Below, one piece after another: positions 33,363 through 46,165 of a DNA stretch of 64,000 nt. The first letter of the stretch is position 1. Each line of letters begins with the position of its first letter. A program made the translations under genes and the position numbers. The notes beneath the pieces are model-generated. The model ran no database searches. It worked only from the letters and a program-made list of their open reading frames with translations, and was not told where the DNA came from. This stretch comes from Calendula officinalis (lineage: Eukaryota; Streptophyta; Magnoliopsida; Asterales; Asteraceae), in contig OY970820.1 of the NCBI GenBank assembly GCA_963853835.1, positions 81,712,909 through 81,776,908 on the forward strand, in the 5' to 3' direction.

Positions 33363-34959
33363 CCATTGTTCACCCAAATAGTACTGCAAGCTTTTCACTA
33401 CCAAAACTTAACAGAATTTTAATATTTCCCAAGCTAAAATGCTAAAAATTTCCACATATGCAGCAAAGAATAGTTATAGACTATATCTCATACAATTACA
33501 CATTTTAGTATGCAATCCAGACTAAACAATCTCTGATAAAATCTCATTTAACAAATTTTGAATGAAATTTATCCCACTATAGATAACTTGAAGCATTCCC
33601 ACAAGCCATTCCAGCTATGTGAAGGATAAAGAACTGGAAAGGTTGCAAAAGTGGAATCATTTCTTTATCCCTTGTATCAACCTAAAGTTAAGTAGAATGG
33701 GCTGGGCTAACCCGTTACCACTTCATTTTTGTTAATTTTTGAATTATTTTTATAGTTAATGCATTAGTTAAGATTATAAAAACAAAATTGCTAGGATCAT
33801 AATTATACTTATTTAAATAAAACAATTTATTGGTCAATCGTTTATGAGATTATACAAACCCAAACCCGAATAGACCTATCAACATTTGTCCTTCATCTTG
33901 CTGCAATTGCTCTGTTTCAAATAAACATTTTTTTATTCTTTTATAAGATTTATAAAAACTAAGTGCATAACAATAACTATTCTATCTAAATAAGATCTAA
34001 ATTGTTTAAACAAATTGTTGGGAGATGTTAATTACCACATTGAGTACTTTCAACAAATCTGAATTGCATGAACCATTTCATTTCCGAGCAAGTTCTTTTT
34101 AGAGATAGAGCCTAACCCAAATCGACCCATTTTCACATAAATGGGTTGGAACTGCAACCTCTATCTACATGTAGTTGGAAGAGAAATAGTCTAATAGAGA
34201 AAATGTTACTTTTCTGAGTCTATAAAATGTTTTGCAACGATCTCTTTGTTTAAAGGGTATTTTGGAAAAACTCGACTGTTATTTCTTTCCCGATACCATC
34301 ATATGCAAGGATAGGGTACATGTCCAATCTACAACCAATTCAAAAAATAATATATATGTAAACAACACAAAAATGACAACTACGTCAAATCAACCCAAAC
34401 CAGGCTTGAATTCGATTTCAACATGTTCTTTACATGAAATTTGCTGGTAGGATGATAAGATGTCAGCTAGTATATCAATAATGTAATCCCATTTCCATGT
34501 TAAAAAATTTGACTCTCTTTTAAGCTTTTTTAAATTCTTAAGGACAATGTGGTATGTAACACAAGCAGGTAACACATGCAACATTTAGTAAAGATACAAA
34601 GACATAAAACACAAGTTGGTAGCGTGTGATTAAGCCCAAACTGCAAATATAACAGGTTATAAGACATGAGGTTAATAGTTAACTAACTGAATATTTGTAT
34701 TAAAAAATTGAGTAAAAAATGAACATGCATTTGACTAAAAAAATATATTAATTCCATCTTCAAAAATCAGTAATTGTTATTTAAAGTTTTAGGAAATCTA
34801 TAAATAAATCACTAAAAACCAAACAAAAATCAAAATAAAAAATTTACAACTGAAACCCCCAATAAACATGCAATCAAAAATCAAAGAACCCAAAAACCCA
34901 AAACATTACATGTAAGTTCGACCCAAAAACACAATCAAAATTGTCTGGTCGATTAGGTA

Positions 34960-35085
34960 GTAAATTGCGTATGAAATTGCATGAAGTTGCGTATGAAATT
35001 GACTGGAAATTAACAAAAACAAAATCAGCTACAAAATGGTACGAAAATTTGTATGAAATTTCGTATGAAAATGTATGAAATTGAT
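34960..35085. repeat. Degenerate short repeats of GTATGAAATTG
   Basis: Five to six imperfect copies of a motif (CGTATGAAATTGC, CGTATGAAATTGA, TGTATGAAATTTC, CGTATGAAAATGT) in about 120 bp. This explains the repetitive Tyr/Ser/Phe minus-strand frame over it. Confidence 0.6.
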
Positions 35086-35487
35086 ACCTCAAATAAATAG
35101 GTCGAAGTTGGGAATGAAATTGCAGAAACGATGTTGTATTTATTGTGGTTTTCACAATTGTTGAAGTCTTGAATTGGGTATGCAATTGTTGAAACCTTTA
35201 AATATTGCCAATGAAATCGCCTGACACTCCTATCATCATGGTTCAAGAATTGAACATGCAGAATTGAAGAGACGATAGTCCTCGGTGAACGAACAGGCGG
35301 AAACGTAGAGTCAGACACACTGTTTTGAAGTTGGGTTGAGATCCCGGATGGAACAATCGGCGGGGTTAGCACAACAGACCAAATATGATGGGCCAAAGGC
35401 CTTTGATCAGATGGGATGTGGTACAGTGGGCTTAACCCGCGTTTTATATTGAATTTAACTATTGGTGTTTCAACATATTATCAGTGG

Positions 35488-35572
35488 GCGGCCTGCCCTG
35501 CTGGTCTTGATGACGCTAAGTAACCAACAGGTAGTGGGTTCGAGTCCTGGCTGATGAATTTTTTTTTTTCCA
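35488..35572 (+). mobile_element. Possible tRNA-derived SINE head
   Basis: GGGTTCGAGTCCTGG at about 35536 is a strong match to the RNA polymerase III B box (GGTTCGANTCC). The A-box candidate 35-40 bp upstream is weak, and a T-run follows after 25 bp. A decayed tRNA pseudogene is equally possible. Confidence 0.3.
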
Positions 35573-36102
35573 AAAGGATTCTAATTCTATAATTAGTAAG
35601 TGTGTTGGCTGAATTTTCAGCCTTACCAATTATGGAAGTGGTAAACTCTTTATAATATATTAAAGATATATGCTCATCTCATGTACATTCAATTACTAAG
35701 AAGTTTCTTTTACTTTCAGATACAATTATAATTGTCTACATACTAGCTTTTAGATGCCCGGATGATTGAGTATTGTTTGTTACTAGTATTATTTACATTC
35801 TTTTGTAGCCATGCAAGTAAAACTGCACATATATGTCAAATAAACATAACTTTTATCTTATTGTTTTTACATATTGATGTTGCTTATATAAATACCCCTT
35901 TTTACATTGTTACACCCAAGCTGCACTCCGTACACACATTATATTTCTAGTTTTTGTTGGATTATTTTTGTAATTTCTAAAATTCAAGTTTTTATTAAAC
36001 TTTATCATACTCTAAAAAAAATGACATTAATACCATACAAATTAATTCCTATGCACATGTCATGTTTTAGCATAAAATTGTATGAGAGATCTAGTTTTTA
36101 TA

Positions 36103-36415
36103 CTTCCTCCGTATTAAAATAAGTGACACACTTTCCATTTTGGGGTGTATCAAAATAAGTGACACACTTTGAAAACTTTCCTTATTTGGTAAAAATAGTG
36201 GGACTCATACCCACTAACTATCCACTTTAATAAAATGAAATTACCCTTATACCCTTACTTTTACTTTTAAAACTCATTAATATCACTTTATTCAAGAAAA
36301 GTGGGACCTATTCTCCACTAACTATGTACTTTAATCTATTTTAACCTTTACTTTAATCTTTTACCTCAAAAAACGTGTAAGTCAATTTGTGTCACTTATT
36401 TTGATACGGAGGAAG
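36103..36415. mobile_element. Stowaway-type MITE, well preserved
   Basis: 313 bp, flanked by TA on both sides. The terminal inverted repeat is CTTCCTCCGTATTAAAATAA against CTTCCTCCGTATCAAAATAA, and extends inward through GTGACAC. TA target duplications and CTCCGT-type ends are those of Stowaway (Tc1/mariner) MITEs. It has no coding capacity. It is the reference copy for the relics at 337, 28050 and 57669. Confidence 0.9.
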
Positions 36416-36548
36416 TATTATGAGTATCGATTCTCATTCTAAAATCAGTCAAATCACCCACCAAAGAGGCAAAGACTGATACCACTCGATCATTTCCACA
36501 GAAAACTAAAGTAACAAATCTGTAACCCTAGGTTCAAGTTTTACCGCG

Positions 36549-37048
36549 ATGGCACTATCAATGGCGGCAAAGATCGGCCGATCACTTCTAACTTTCCGAT
36601 CACCCCCACACCATAGCATCTCTCACCGGCTCTCTCACTTCATTTAATCTAAATCGCTCTGCACTTGATGATGTCCACGTCAGGTACTAGCTTTCATTCA
36701 AAAAATGAAATTCCGTAAAGGAAGAGTGGAAGGAGTTCGAGATGATCTGTTTCGGTAAATACGGGCTTCAAGCTCTTGAACCTGCAGCGAAACAGATCGA
36801 AGAGCATTGCAATTGAATGTTCGCCGTGGTGGTAAGGTGTGGGTGCGTGTATCAAATCTGTCACATCGAAACACACGTATGGGTAGAGGGAAAGGTGCTA
36901 TTGCATATTGGGTTGCTCCGGTCAAATACTTTATGAAATGGGCGGGGTAACAGAAGCTTTGGCTAAAAGAGCTATACAAATTGCTGGTTCTAAAATGCCT
37001 ATTCAAACTAGATCGGTCATCCGAAAACTAAAGAAATTGGTGAATTAG
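36549..37048 (+). pseudogene. L16-type ribosomal protein pseudogene with an organelle-like leader
   Basis: A bacterial/organellar-type large-subunit L16 is legible in pieces: KMKFRKGRVEGVRDD, FGKYGLQALEPA (36738-36790), NVRRGGKVWVRV, RMGRGKGAIAYWVAPVK, then YEMGGVTEALAKRAIQIAGS and KMPIQTRSVIRKLKKLVN to a stop at 37046. Several frameshifts and stops separate them. L16 sits in the peptidyl-transferase centre of the organellar ribosome. Just upstream an ATG at 36549 begins MALSMAAKIGRSLLTFRSPP, nearly the same as the N-terminus of the MORF gene at 49713. The leader is broken by a stop after 32 codons. It reads as a dead nuclear copy of an organelle-targeted L16; whether it derives from a plastid or mitochondrial form is unclear. 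Confidence 0.75.
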
Positions 37049-37801
37049 TTTGTTGATGATTTTAGGCCCAAGCAATCTGAATGATGATCATGATTAAATA
37101 TTTTGGTAATTTGACAGTTTTGTTTTCTAATTGTTCTCATTTGCTAATAATTGTGTTTGATTTTGGTGACAATCAATGTAAAACCGAAACTCATAAGGCT
37201 TGGCAATTTAAATTGCCGTTCAAAAAAAATAAGGCTTGGCAATTTGTTTCCCGTGAAAATTGAAACTTTATAGATTATAAGTTTGAGAATTCATTTTTGC
37301 ACCAAAGTTTTTAATGTCTAGCGTACAGATTTTACAACTAACTATACAACCACCTAAAGCAATAGTTGTGGTGTATTTATCACCACCTTATTAGTTTTCA
37401 TGCTTGAATGGTAGTGAAATGAAATCTTGCTGGGCTAAATTAGTTATCTTCTTCTTCCTCCTCCGTGTCAGGGCTGTTTCTTTGCTGTAGAATTGTCTAG
37501 TTTTCTTGATAAAATAGGGTCAAATTTACAATTCCACATCCAATTGTAATTGTATTCATGGTTAGCAGTTCAACAACTGGCAATAAGTTTTATGGATCAT
37601 ACTAATTCGTACTAAATAACGAGCTAATGAAGTTGTCTTGATAGTCTCTTGCAGTGATATCTCAAACCAACAAAGATCTTTTTCTACTTTCTTTGCTTTG
37701 TAATTAATTATGCAAAAACGGGTGCATCTTCAATCCACTTATAAGAGTACGTTATGAAACAAATTTGATTGTTCAATATTAACAAACATATCGGAAATAA
37801 A
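37049..37801. other. Intergenic DNA
   Basis: AT-rich, with no supported gene or repeat. It ends at the target site (ATAAA, 37797-37801) of the retroelement that follows. Confidence 0.6.
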
Positions 37802-38307
37802 TGTTGGAAATCCTTCTAAATACCAAATTGATTATGATATTATTATTATGGGTTGAAATCCATACAGAACCATTATTAACTACGGAACTCATAGAACCTT
37901 TTTTGAAAAGATCTTGACCACATGTTTTGTAAATCAAAGGCTGTCAATGGCGGTGGCATATTTGTAAATATGTGTGATTTTAAAATGTGCTTCATCAAAT
38001 CCGTAAGGCTAATTTCGGAATTTCCTAATGAAGGTGGGTTAGTATCCGGTCAATTCATGTTCCTGGAAGAACGGGATTTGAGAATATTATCGTCTTCTGG
38101 TATTTAGGAAACAAGAATAAAACCCGAATACAGTCGTCGTCCGTTTTCAAAGCGCAATTGATTCCAAATCTTCAAAAAAATCGGCAAGATATACACCGAT
38201 TTTACACTTTAAAAAGGTCTATAAAAGCAATTAGGGTTCTTATTGTTGTTTAGCGGCTGCGGAAAACGACGGAGGTATTATAATCATCGATCGAGTGTGT
38301 CTTCAAT

Positions 38308-41300
38308 ATGGAAAGTAAGTTGATTTTCTGTTGATTGTTTCATCGTTTATTAAGAAAAACATTTATGTATTACGAATTTTTGTTGTACGGAATATATGCA
38401 TTCGTGTTTGGTAGGTATCGGAAAGGTGAGATTTGTTGGGTTTTCTAGGTTTAATGGTTAACATCGTTGTATTTGGGTTTGTTTCGTCATTCAAAATAAA
38501 GTAATCGAACAAATGCCGTTGGCGACATGCATGTATGTGCTATTAGGGTTGTTGTCTTAAGAAATCTAGACATTTTTTTGATTAAATGTGGGATTTGTTG
38601 CTGAAACAGTAAGTAATTGGGGTTTGATTTCAGAAAAGCAAACTTTTGATAGAGCTTCGATATACATAAATGAATTATGATACATTAAGCTAAATGGGTT
38701 TTTTGTTAATTTGATATTTGAATAATTTGAGTTGAAAATTAGCATTTTTTTTTGTTCATAAATGTTGAAATAGCATTGTGTTTAAGTAGTTATCAAATTT
38801 CCATTTGATAGGTTCGATAGCAGTTATCAAAGAAGGCCTAAATATATGTAGTTTAGGTTGCTGTTTTCAAGTTTCCTTGAATATAAAACACTGGTGTTTG
38901 TTTGGTGGAAGTGTAATTAACAGATATGCATAAATGTTGTTCAAAGAAGGCCTAAATGTATGTAGTTTAGGTTGTTGTTTTAATGAAATTAAGTGAAAAA
39001 GCATATGTGTATGTGGCTGTTTTTTGGTTTGTTGATTATATAATAACATTAATGTTGTATCAGGTTTAAGAAGAAGTGGAAGGAAGAGGGGAAGAGAGGT
39101 TGATTACAACGACAGTCCAAAAAGAGCTGTGAAGGAAAGAAAAGGTGTAAGCTGGTTTTTTTTGTTTTATAATACCCGATCTAAATTTGTTTATACTAAC
39201 GTATTGTAAAATTATAGCAGCCGTGATGAAAAAAAAAAAGGAAAAAGTGAAGGCAATATTAGGGGAAACTTCCAAAGAAGGTGGTGATGCAACGGTGCAA
39301 ATGCCAAAAACTGTAGAGGTGTTGCAAACACGGTCGAGTCCGAAAGCGTTTCAAGCTATGTTATCTATCTTGAAACCTAACCAAAAGGGTTGCCTGGATG
39401 AAATGGGGTTTACCAGAATGCTAGATTTTAAAGTAGAAACAATTCCATCTAAACTAGGTTTGTATGTGGTTGATAATTTTGACCCAGAGACAATGCAAAT
39501 TAAGCTGGAAAAGGGTAGCATTCATATCACAATGGATATGATTGCAGAAATGTTAGGCCTGAATAACACAGGCATAAACATAAGTGATATGGTGCCTACA
39601 AATGATGAAACCGTGTTACAAGAATGGTTGAGCCAGTACGATGGAAATAAAGATGTAACACCGGCGGAGATAAAATTGCAAATTAGTAGATCCGAACAAC
39701 CAGATTTCCATTTTAAGTTGAATTTCATTGTTTTATTTTGTTCACTAATGGGTTGTATCAAGCAAGGGGGATGTTGTGACTTAAAAATTCTTTCCTATTT
39801 AAAACCGACAACAAATTTTGCTGAAATCAACTGGTGTAGTTTTGTATGGGACAGTCTAAAGATATGCAAGAATGGATGGGTAAAGGGGAAGAAGAACAAT
39901 TTCTTTAGGGGTCCATTAACGCTCCTGACGGTACGTACATTAATGTTAATATGTGTTTTTTAATGTGACATCTTATAATTGATTTTGTTTAAGTTTTGTT
40001 TTATAAACAGATGTGTTATGTCGACAACACAAAATGTGAAGGAATGTTGGTTTCGAAAAAGCGTCCACCAATTTCAGTGTGGGCATCAGAGTTACTAAAT
40101 CTTAGAGAATTAAATGAAATAAGAAACGGTGGTTTTGGTAGGGGAGAGATAGAGAATAATCAGTTGCATGATGACGGGGAGCTAATCCCGACAGATAAAA
40201 AGGTGCATGTAATGGATTATTTTCATTATTTTATAAATTGAATCTAATTTTCAATAAAATTTAACATACACTAATGATTTCAAAATTTTTATTGATAGGG
40301 GTGCATATGGATGTTAAACTCATATCTTAAAAGTGTTTATGATGGGATTAAAGAATTCGACCGGATCATTGATGCGTCTGCTTACTTATTCCCGACTGAC
40401 AATTATTATGAATCTTTACTTGAAAGATTTGAGTTTATGTTGCTGGAACGGACCAGTGAAATGAAGTCACGCACTAGCTCGGATGTTGAAAAAACCAATG
40501 TTCGTGATGATGAATCAGAAGCTGCATACAACGTGGGTGAAATTTCCCGTGGTAATGCGGGCGACATTAATGTTGGTCAAACAAGCAATTTGAATGAGAC
40601 TTATGATTTGTCAGATTTAGGCGGTCCAAGCACCCAACAAATGATTATAAGTCTTGTAGATGAAGCAAGTACACGAAAGGTTAATAATGATGGTGAATCA
40701 ACAATCCGTGATGAATTTGATGAAGGTTTTGGTGGACCTTTGACCCAGGAAGCAATTTTAGTTTCTGTGGAACAAGCAGAAAAGAGACGGGAACAAATGA
40801 AACGAAATGATACATACGATATTCCTAGCTTTAGCCTAGGTTTAACTCAAGATGTACCGATGGTTAATGATACATTTACTACACCTACTGTCACCGTAAA
40901 TGCACCGACACTTAGCCCAGTACCTCTACAAAGTTTTCCTTCAAAAGCTAATCCAAATGCAGAGTTGTTTAAAAGAGGGAAGCGTATACACACAAAATCT
41001 CAACTTGCAAGATCCCCGTATGTGCAACGAGTTGTTGATGTAGAGAAAGCACCGACTGCAGAAGAGGAAAAGCTCTTTCGTTACCTGAGGGAGTCTGGGG
41101 ATGATCATAGGTAAGTTATTATAGTGTTACAATACATTGTTGCATTTTATGTTGTAATTACTCATTTATTCGAGTTATATGTTAACATTTATGCGGGATA
41201 TATCGGCAGGGTCTTGGTGTATGCTGATAAGAATGGAAACGTATTGAACATCGGTGAATCAGATAGTTTGAATGATGATGATTTTAAAAAAGAAATTTTG

Positions 41301-42228
41301 AGTGTTTGGTCTTGTGTGCTTAATAAGATGGAAGAATTCAGGAGCCAAGATAAGCTTCGTAGATTGTTTTTGCCTGTGTTTGAAGCGGTATGTTGTATTT
41401 ATTATGTTAATGTGATTAATATTTAACTAATTTAAAAGAATTACATAAATGTTGTGTAGGTTGAAGTAGCAGATGACTTTGTGGATTTAAATGAGTTTAT
41501 GCAGTTTCAGATACTGACAGCGTTTATGAAAAAATTCAATGCTCGTACAATGCCGCAAGTTCTTGCACATACAGCTGATATCGTAAGTTACATTAATGTA
41601 TGGTATGTAAAATATAGATATGAATGCACACTAATGTAATTCCAAATGACAGATTTTCCTTCCTGTTGAGTATAAAGATGAACATTTCCTGCTAACATTT
41701 GACTTCAGAGGTGGAAAAGCTGTTATGTTTGATCTCAAAAAACATAACAAAGCCGACATTAACAAGAGAGGCAAACGTTTGAAGCGCAAAACTATTTGCG
41801 TTGCTGCGCGTATAGTAAGCATCTTCTATCGAGTTCAAAATGTTATATCTAGATACACATATATGTTAATTTATATTTTTATTAACTGTTTTTTATGTAT
41901 ACAGACATATCTGTTTGGGCGTCATCTTAGTGAGATCGGTCATGTTAAGGGGAGCTTAATTGAGAATACAAATTTGGAGATTGCGGAATTCAATTGGCGT
42001 ACTACAAAGTATAATAATAAGCATACTGGAATCGTAATTATGCGTTGTATGGAGGCTTACTTTGGCCAAGACTTGAAGAAATGGGATATTGGGCTGGATG
42101 ATGATATGTGTAAATTCAACAAGCAAATCGACATTTTGAGGAAAAAATATGCAGGGCGTATAATACTTGGTGAATGGAATGAGTTGCGGGATACAACTAG
42201 GAAAAGTCTGGCCAAGTTTAAAGTGTGA
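38308..42228 (+). CDS. MULE-borne ULP1-like (C48 peptidase fold) protein
   Basis: Nine exons: 38308-38314, 39064-39144, 39218-39930, 40011-40202, 40299-41110, 41210-41387, 41460-41582, 41653-41814, 41905-42228. Together they give 2,592 nt, 863 aa, with consistent phases. It opens with a basic, nuclear-signal-like segment (MESLRRSGRKRGREVDYNDS). The first half resembles the N-terminal region common in transposon ULP-like proteins (FRGPLTLLTMCYVDNTKCEG). The middle is low complexity. The C-terminal protease-like domain (about 690-830) keeps a His in DEHFLLTFDF (about 713) and an Asp in VMFDLKK (about 729). However, the DCG nucleophile block reads HTGIVIMRCMEAYFG, with Thr where Cys is expected (about 797). 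It is therefore probably not an active deSUMOylase. Alternative donors at 40203/40209 and a NAG pair at 39218/39221 are possible. Confidence 0.85.
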
Positions 42229-43062
42229 TGTTGTCAAGGCAGTTTGGGCCTTTAGCGTATTTTATTTTAAAACAATGCATGGGTTTTTTTTTTTTGGATG
42301 GATGACTTGTTATTTTAGGAGTTGAATTTTAGTTTTATTATGGTGATGTTTGTTTTGTTGGAATTGTTGGGTTTGGTGGTAGTCTATAAAAATTTAGTTT
42401 AACAAGTATGTGTAGTTTTCATGTCATAAATAGTTTATGCATTAATGCATTTGTGTAGGTTTCAGGCATACATATGACCTATGTAAGCACTGTGTGATAC
42501 AAGAATGTAAGCACTAAGACTTGAAATAAATGCACTAAGTATGGACTATTTTAGCAATAGATGATCCATCTATTTAAGGACTATGTGATACATCTATGTA
42601 AGTAATGATTTTAATTACCTAGATGTATGGTGATTCCCACATCCATGTATAAGTGACATACATTTATGCGTTGTTAATAAAGCCCTACATCCATGTATGA
42701 TGTACGGTAATAAACATTAATGCTTTTAATTACACGGATGTATGTATTGCATATTTTTTTGCATAAATGTAAATGAGAATACAACATTAGATGATTCAAC
42801 ATTTCTTATGTGTAAAAACATAAAATATTAAAGGAACAACATAAATATTAGATGATAATACAAGATAAATATTTATGTGTAAAAACAGTATATGATGAAA
42901 CTAAAAATTAAAGAAACAATTATTTGGTTGTATAATTATTAAAAAAACAGTAATGAAACAGGGGACAAAAATTGAAACAAATGTTTACATGAGTGTCTAA
43001 TTATCAAAAAATCAATCCTCAAAGTCTTCTTCTCCTTCAGATTCAACTTGATCTCCATCTTT
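42229..43062. other. Spacer between the convergent MULE genes
   Basis: AT-rich, with degenerate repeats of ATGTATG/CATCCATGTAT and TGTAAGCACTRAG (42,430-42,780). It should hold both 3' UTRs. No gene is seen. Confidence 0.6.
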
Positions 43063-46000
43063 TTAATGTTTACGCCTATTGTGTCCAAATTGTTGACAAA
43101 CGCTACACTGGCGAGATTTGAAAGGTATCTTCCTAGATGATTTAGATGAAGATGCTTTTTTAGCAATCTCAGCAGCACTCTTAATCCTTTTACACCCCTT
43201 ATTGCTAGATTTGTCTGGGTTCACGACTTCAACATTTTCACGACGTTTGGCACGTAACATATTAGAACAACATTCATCGTCGTTTTGAACCTTCTTATTT
43301 AATTGCAACTCATCTCCCAGCTTACTTTTCAATTCTTCCTGATTTTTAAGATACTGTTTTAATAGTGGTACATTTTCACGCATGAAGCTTAGACAATCGT
43401 CTACTACTACGTGAACATCAGATGCTAATTTTTCATACTCTTCAAGTGAATGGGCATATTTATTTCTGGACGCAATAATGTTCGCTGGTAAGGGATTTTT
43501 GGTCCATCGAACATTTATGTAAGCATTCGGTATTCTATCAACAAAATTGTTTTTAAGAACACAAAAAATGTGACGACATAAATACCCGTGACGAACATAA
43601 TTACCGCATGAACATGTTATTGAACCAGTTTGTTTGTTGTATACTACCTGAAAAAGAATGATAAAATTAAATCAAGATGGCAAACTTACGATTGAAACAT
43701 ATGATAAAATTAAACCGTATGTTCGGAATACTGGATTTGCAAAAATACTTACATTTGTTGTAACAACAACATCACTTTGCTTGTCAGTATATAATATGTT
43801 GCACGTCTGAACATCACCATCCTCAACTGACTGCATTTGTGAACACGAATATAACCCGTCATGAATTTGTTGTTGAACATCGTTGAATATCGCATGTGTG
43901 TAAACATCACGAGCATGCAGCTCAATAGGTAAATCGGTGCATTTTCGCATAGATGAACCGTTTACTTTATTGTCGAGCAATCGTTGGTTGTACCTTTGTT
44001 TGTCCATGGCTGTTTCAAAACTCAACATAAATTCAACAAAAGTGTCACCACCTTTTAAAAATTGCTGGAAAAAAGCATTCACACTCTCGGAACGAGAAGT
44101 TGTCTTCATCAAGCCACACATCGGGATATCCTTAAAATAAGCCGGTATCCAGCTTTGTCTAATAGCATACATGTCGGACAGCCATTTATTCCCCCACAAA
44201 TTATATAGACTCATTAAATCACCCCACCTTTCCTCAAATTTTTCTTCATCGATATATACATTCCAAACTATCTTGTGGAAATCTCGCCGGAACATGGAAT
44301 TAGTGGGTAAATCATGCAGAACCTATATAAATAATACTTACAAATTGTCAAATAATCATAAACACAGTTACGAATACATTAGTGTCTGATAATAAGTAAA
44401 CTATTAATACCTTAATAGGGAGTTTCTGTGTAATATGCCACATGCATAGCCTATGTCGTGATTCTGGAAAAATCTTTTTTATAGCCTTTGTTAATGCAGG
44501 ATCTTGATCGGTTAATGCTAGTGGGGGCTGCTTTCGATGGACTTTCAAAAAGGCTTCCAACAACCAACAATAAGATTCAAACGTTTCATCAGATAATAAA
44601 CCTGCCCCCAATGTGACACCTTTTTTGTGGTTGTCGATACCGGTAAATGGCACAAACACAAAATCATATCTTCAAAACATAAAAAAAAATGTTAGTGTAT
44701 GTAAAAAATAATTATCAAAAGGTATATAATTAGAATATTACTTGTTGGTCTTAAAAGTAGCGTCGAATGAGATAACATCCCCAAAAACATCATAATTCGC
44801 TTTCATAGTCTCATCAGCCCAGTACATACTAACGAGCTTTGAATCCCGTAAGTGATATTCAAATGAAAACCCTGAAACATGCGCCTGCTTGTGTAACATT
44901 TTATCTACAAACATTTGTGCATCTTGGTCGCCAATATATTTTTTCAGCGTTCTTCTAAAATTCCTCCAATCAAGGGGCGTCCCACGAACACTATCATATC
45001 CACCCATTTGCGAAACTTTCAATCTGTGGGCTTTTGTTGCGCTTATATTAATCAACGCCGCACGATGTATAAAGTGACAGTCAGAATACTCTAATTTTCT
45101 ATGTGCTTGAGATAAATCCATATCAGTGGCACTCATTAGTGGATGATTATGATTCTCAACAAATTTATACACTTCAAATGATTCAGTTCCTTTAACCAAT
45201 TTAAACGCAATCATGGCTGGGCAACCAGTTAACTTTGAAACAGTTTTACGCTTTTGTTTACAACTCCCATCTACATTATCATTGACTGTATTTGTTTCCT
45301 CTTTAATCCTAGACTTGGCACGGTTGCAAATAACATACCTATGAGTAATCTGCCCCTTGTACTTTTTTATGCCAGATTTACAAATATTAAATCTAGCCTT
45401 CTGCGAATATAGTTTGTACATATCATAGCAAAGATCGAAATTATCAAACATGTCACCTAACTTTGGTTTCTCATCTACATTTACTGTTGGGACCCAATAA
45501 GTACTCTTCCCAGGAGTGAATACACGCTCAACGTCATTAATATCCAACTCATCATCTTGATCTGCATAATATGAAAGCTGTAAAACATCAGTGTATAACA
45601 TCGGTGTATCACTCCATCATTAGCAAAAAAAAATATCAGTGTATAACATCTGTGTATCACTACATCATTAACATATAAAAACACAGTAACATCGGTGTAT
45701 CACTCCATCATTAACAAAAAAAAATACAGTAACATGGATGTATCACTCCATCATTAACAAAATAAAAAAGCACATTACATACATGACTGCATGATAAAAA
45801 AACGTCATAAACATTAACTATATAAAAAAATGTAAACCATTCATAACTGTTCCAAAAAGTGTAAAATATTGAATTTACTTATAAAATACACATACTAATC
45901 AAACACAAAATACGTATCTTACAAAGGATTCAAACGAATATCTAAACGAAAATCACAAAGTAATAATAATAACACGAATTTAAACAATATTAATTAAACC

Positions 46001-46165
46001 TTGTTGATAATGAATATCATCCTCTGACTGAAATTCCATATTTTGAGAATCTTGATCGCAATAACTATCGTCATATATGTCGAGAATGCCGTTGTGTATT
46101 GGATGATCTTCATTATTTCGAATTCCATCATCATCATCATGCGACATCTTGGTTACTGTAACCAA
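43063..46165 (-). CDS. MULE transposase, FAR1/MURA type
   Basis: Five exons on the minus strand: 46165-46000, 45561-44742, 44669-44411, 44322-43753, 43647-43063. They give 2,400 nt, 799 aa, and all phases close. A second Met at 46147 is an alternative start. Domains in order: an acidic N-terminus; a FAR1-type zinc DNA-binding domain (RYVICNRAKS ... LTGCPAMIAF ... VENHNHPL); the MULE DDE core with Asp in VISFDATFKTNKYDF (about 322), Asp in ALTDQDPAL (about 383), the CMWH block, and Glu in KFEERW (about 445); a SWIM zinc finger (CSCGNYVRHGYLCRHIFC, about 617-634); and a C-terminal CX2CX4HX4H knuckle (CSVCQQFGHNRRKH). It would bind the TIRs in the nucleus and catalyse cut-and-paste transposition. 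No stop or frameshift is seen. Confidence 0.9.
45585..45765. repeat. Minisatellite in the first transposase intron
   Basis: Three to four tandem copies of a unit of about 45-60 bp built on ATCGGTGTATCACTCCATCA followed by TTAACA and an A-run. The copies are imperfect (TCGG, TCTG, TGGA variants). Confidence 0.8.

Larger units (their letters stand above)
33363..36100. other. Intergenic DNA
   Basis: AT-rich and without a supported gene. The minus-strand frames at 34874-35396 lie over degenerate repeats of GTATGAAATTG (about 34960-35085) and have no recognisable domain. A weak tRNA-like segment lies at about 35488-35572. Confidence 0.55.

Noticed and set aside
34874..35396. Two overlapping minus-strand frames of 103 and 123 codons
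   Set aside because: They cover degenerate GTATGAAATTG repeats, have no recognisable domain and no splice logic.
35745..35768. Possible third Helitron 3' end (minus strand CCGGGCATCTAAAAGCTAGT)
   Set aside because: CTAG is present but no convincing hairpin stem precedes it; too weak to list.
36698..37006. 102-codon minus-strand frame
   Set aside because: Antisense of the L16 pseudogene, whose sense pieces are clearly recognisable.
45590..45765. CRISPR-like array
   Set aside because: The units are tandem and imperfect with no unique spacers, inside an intron of a plant transposon gene.
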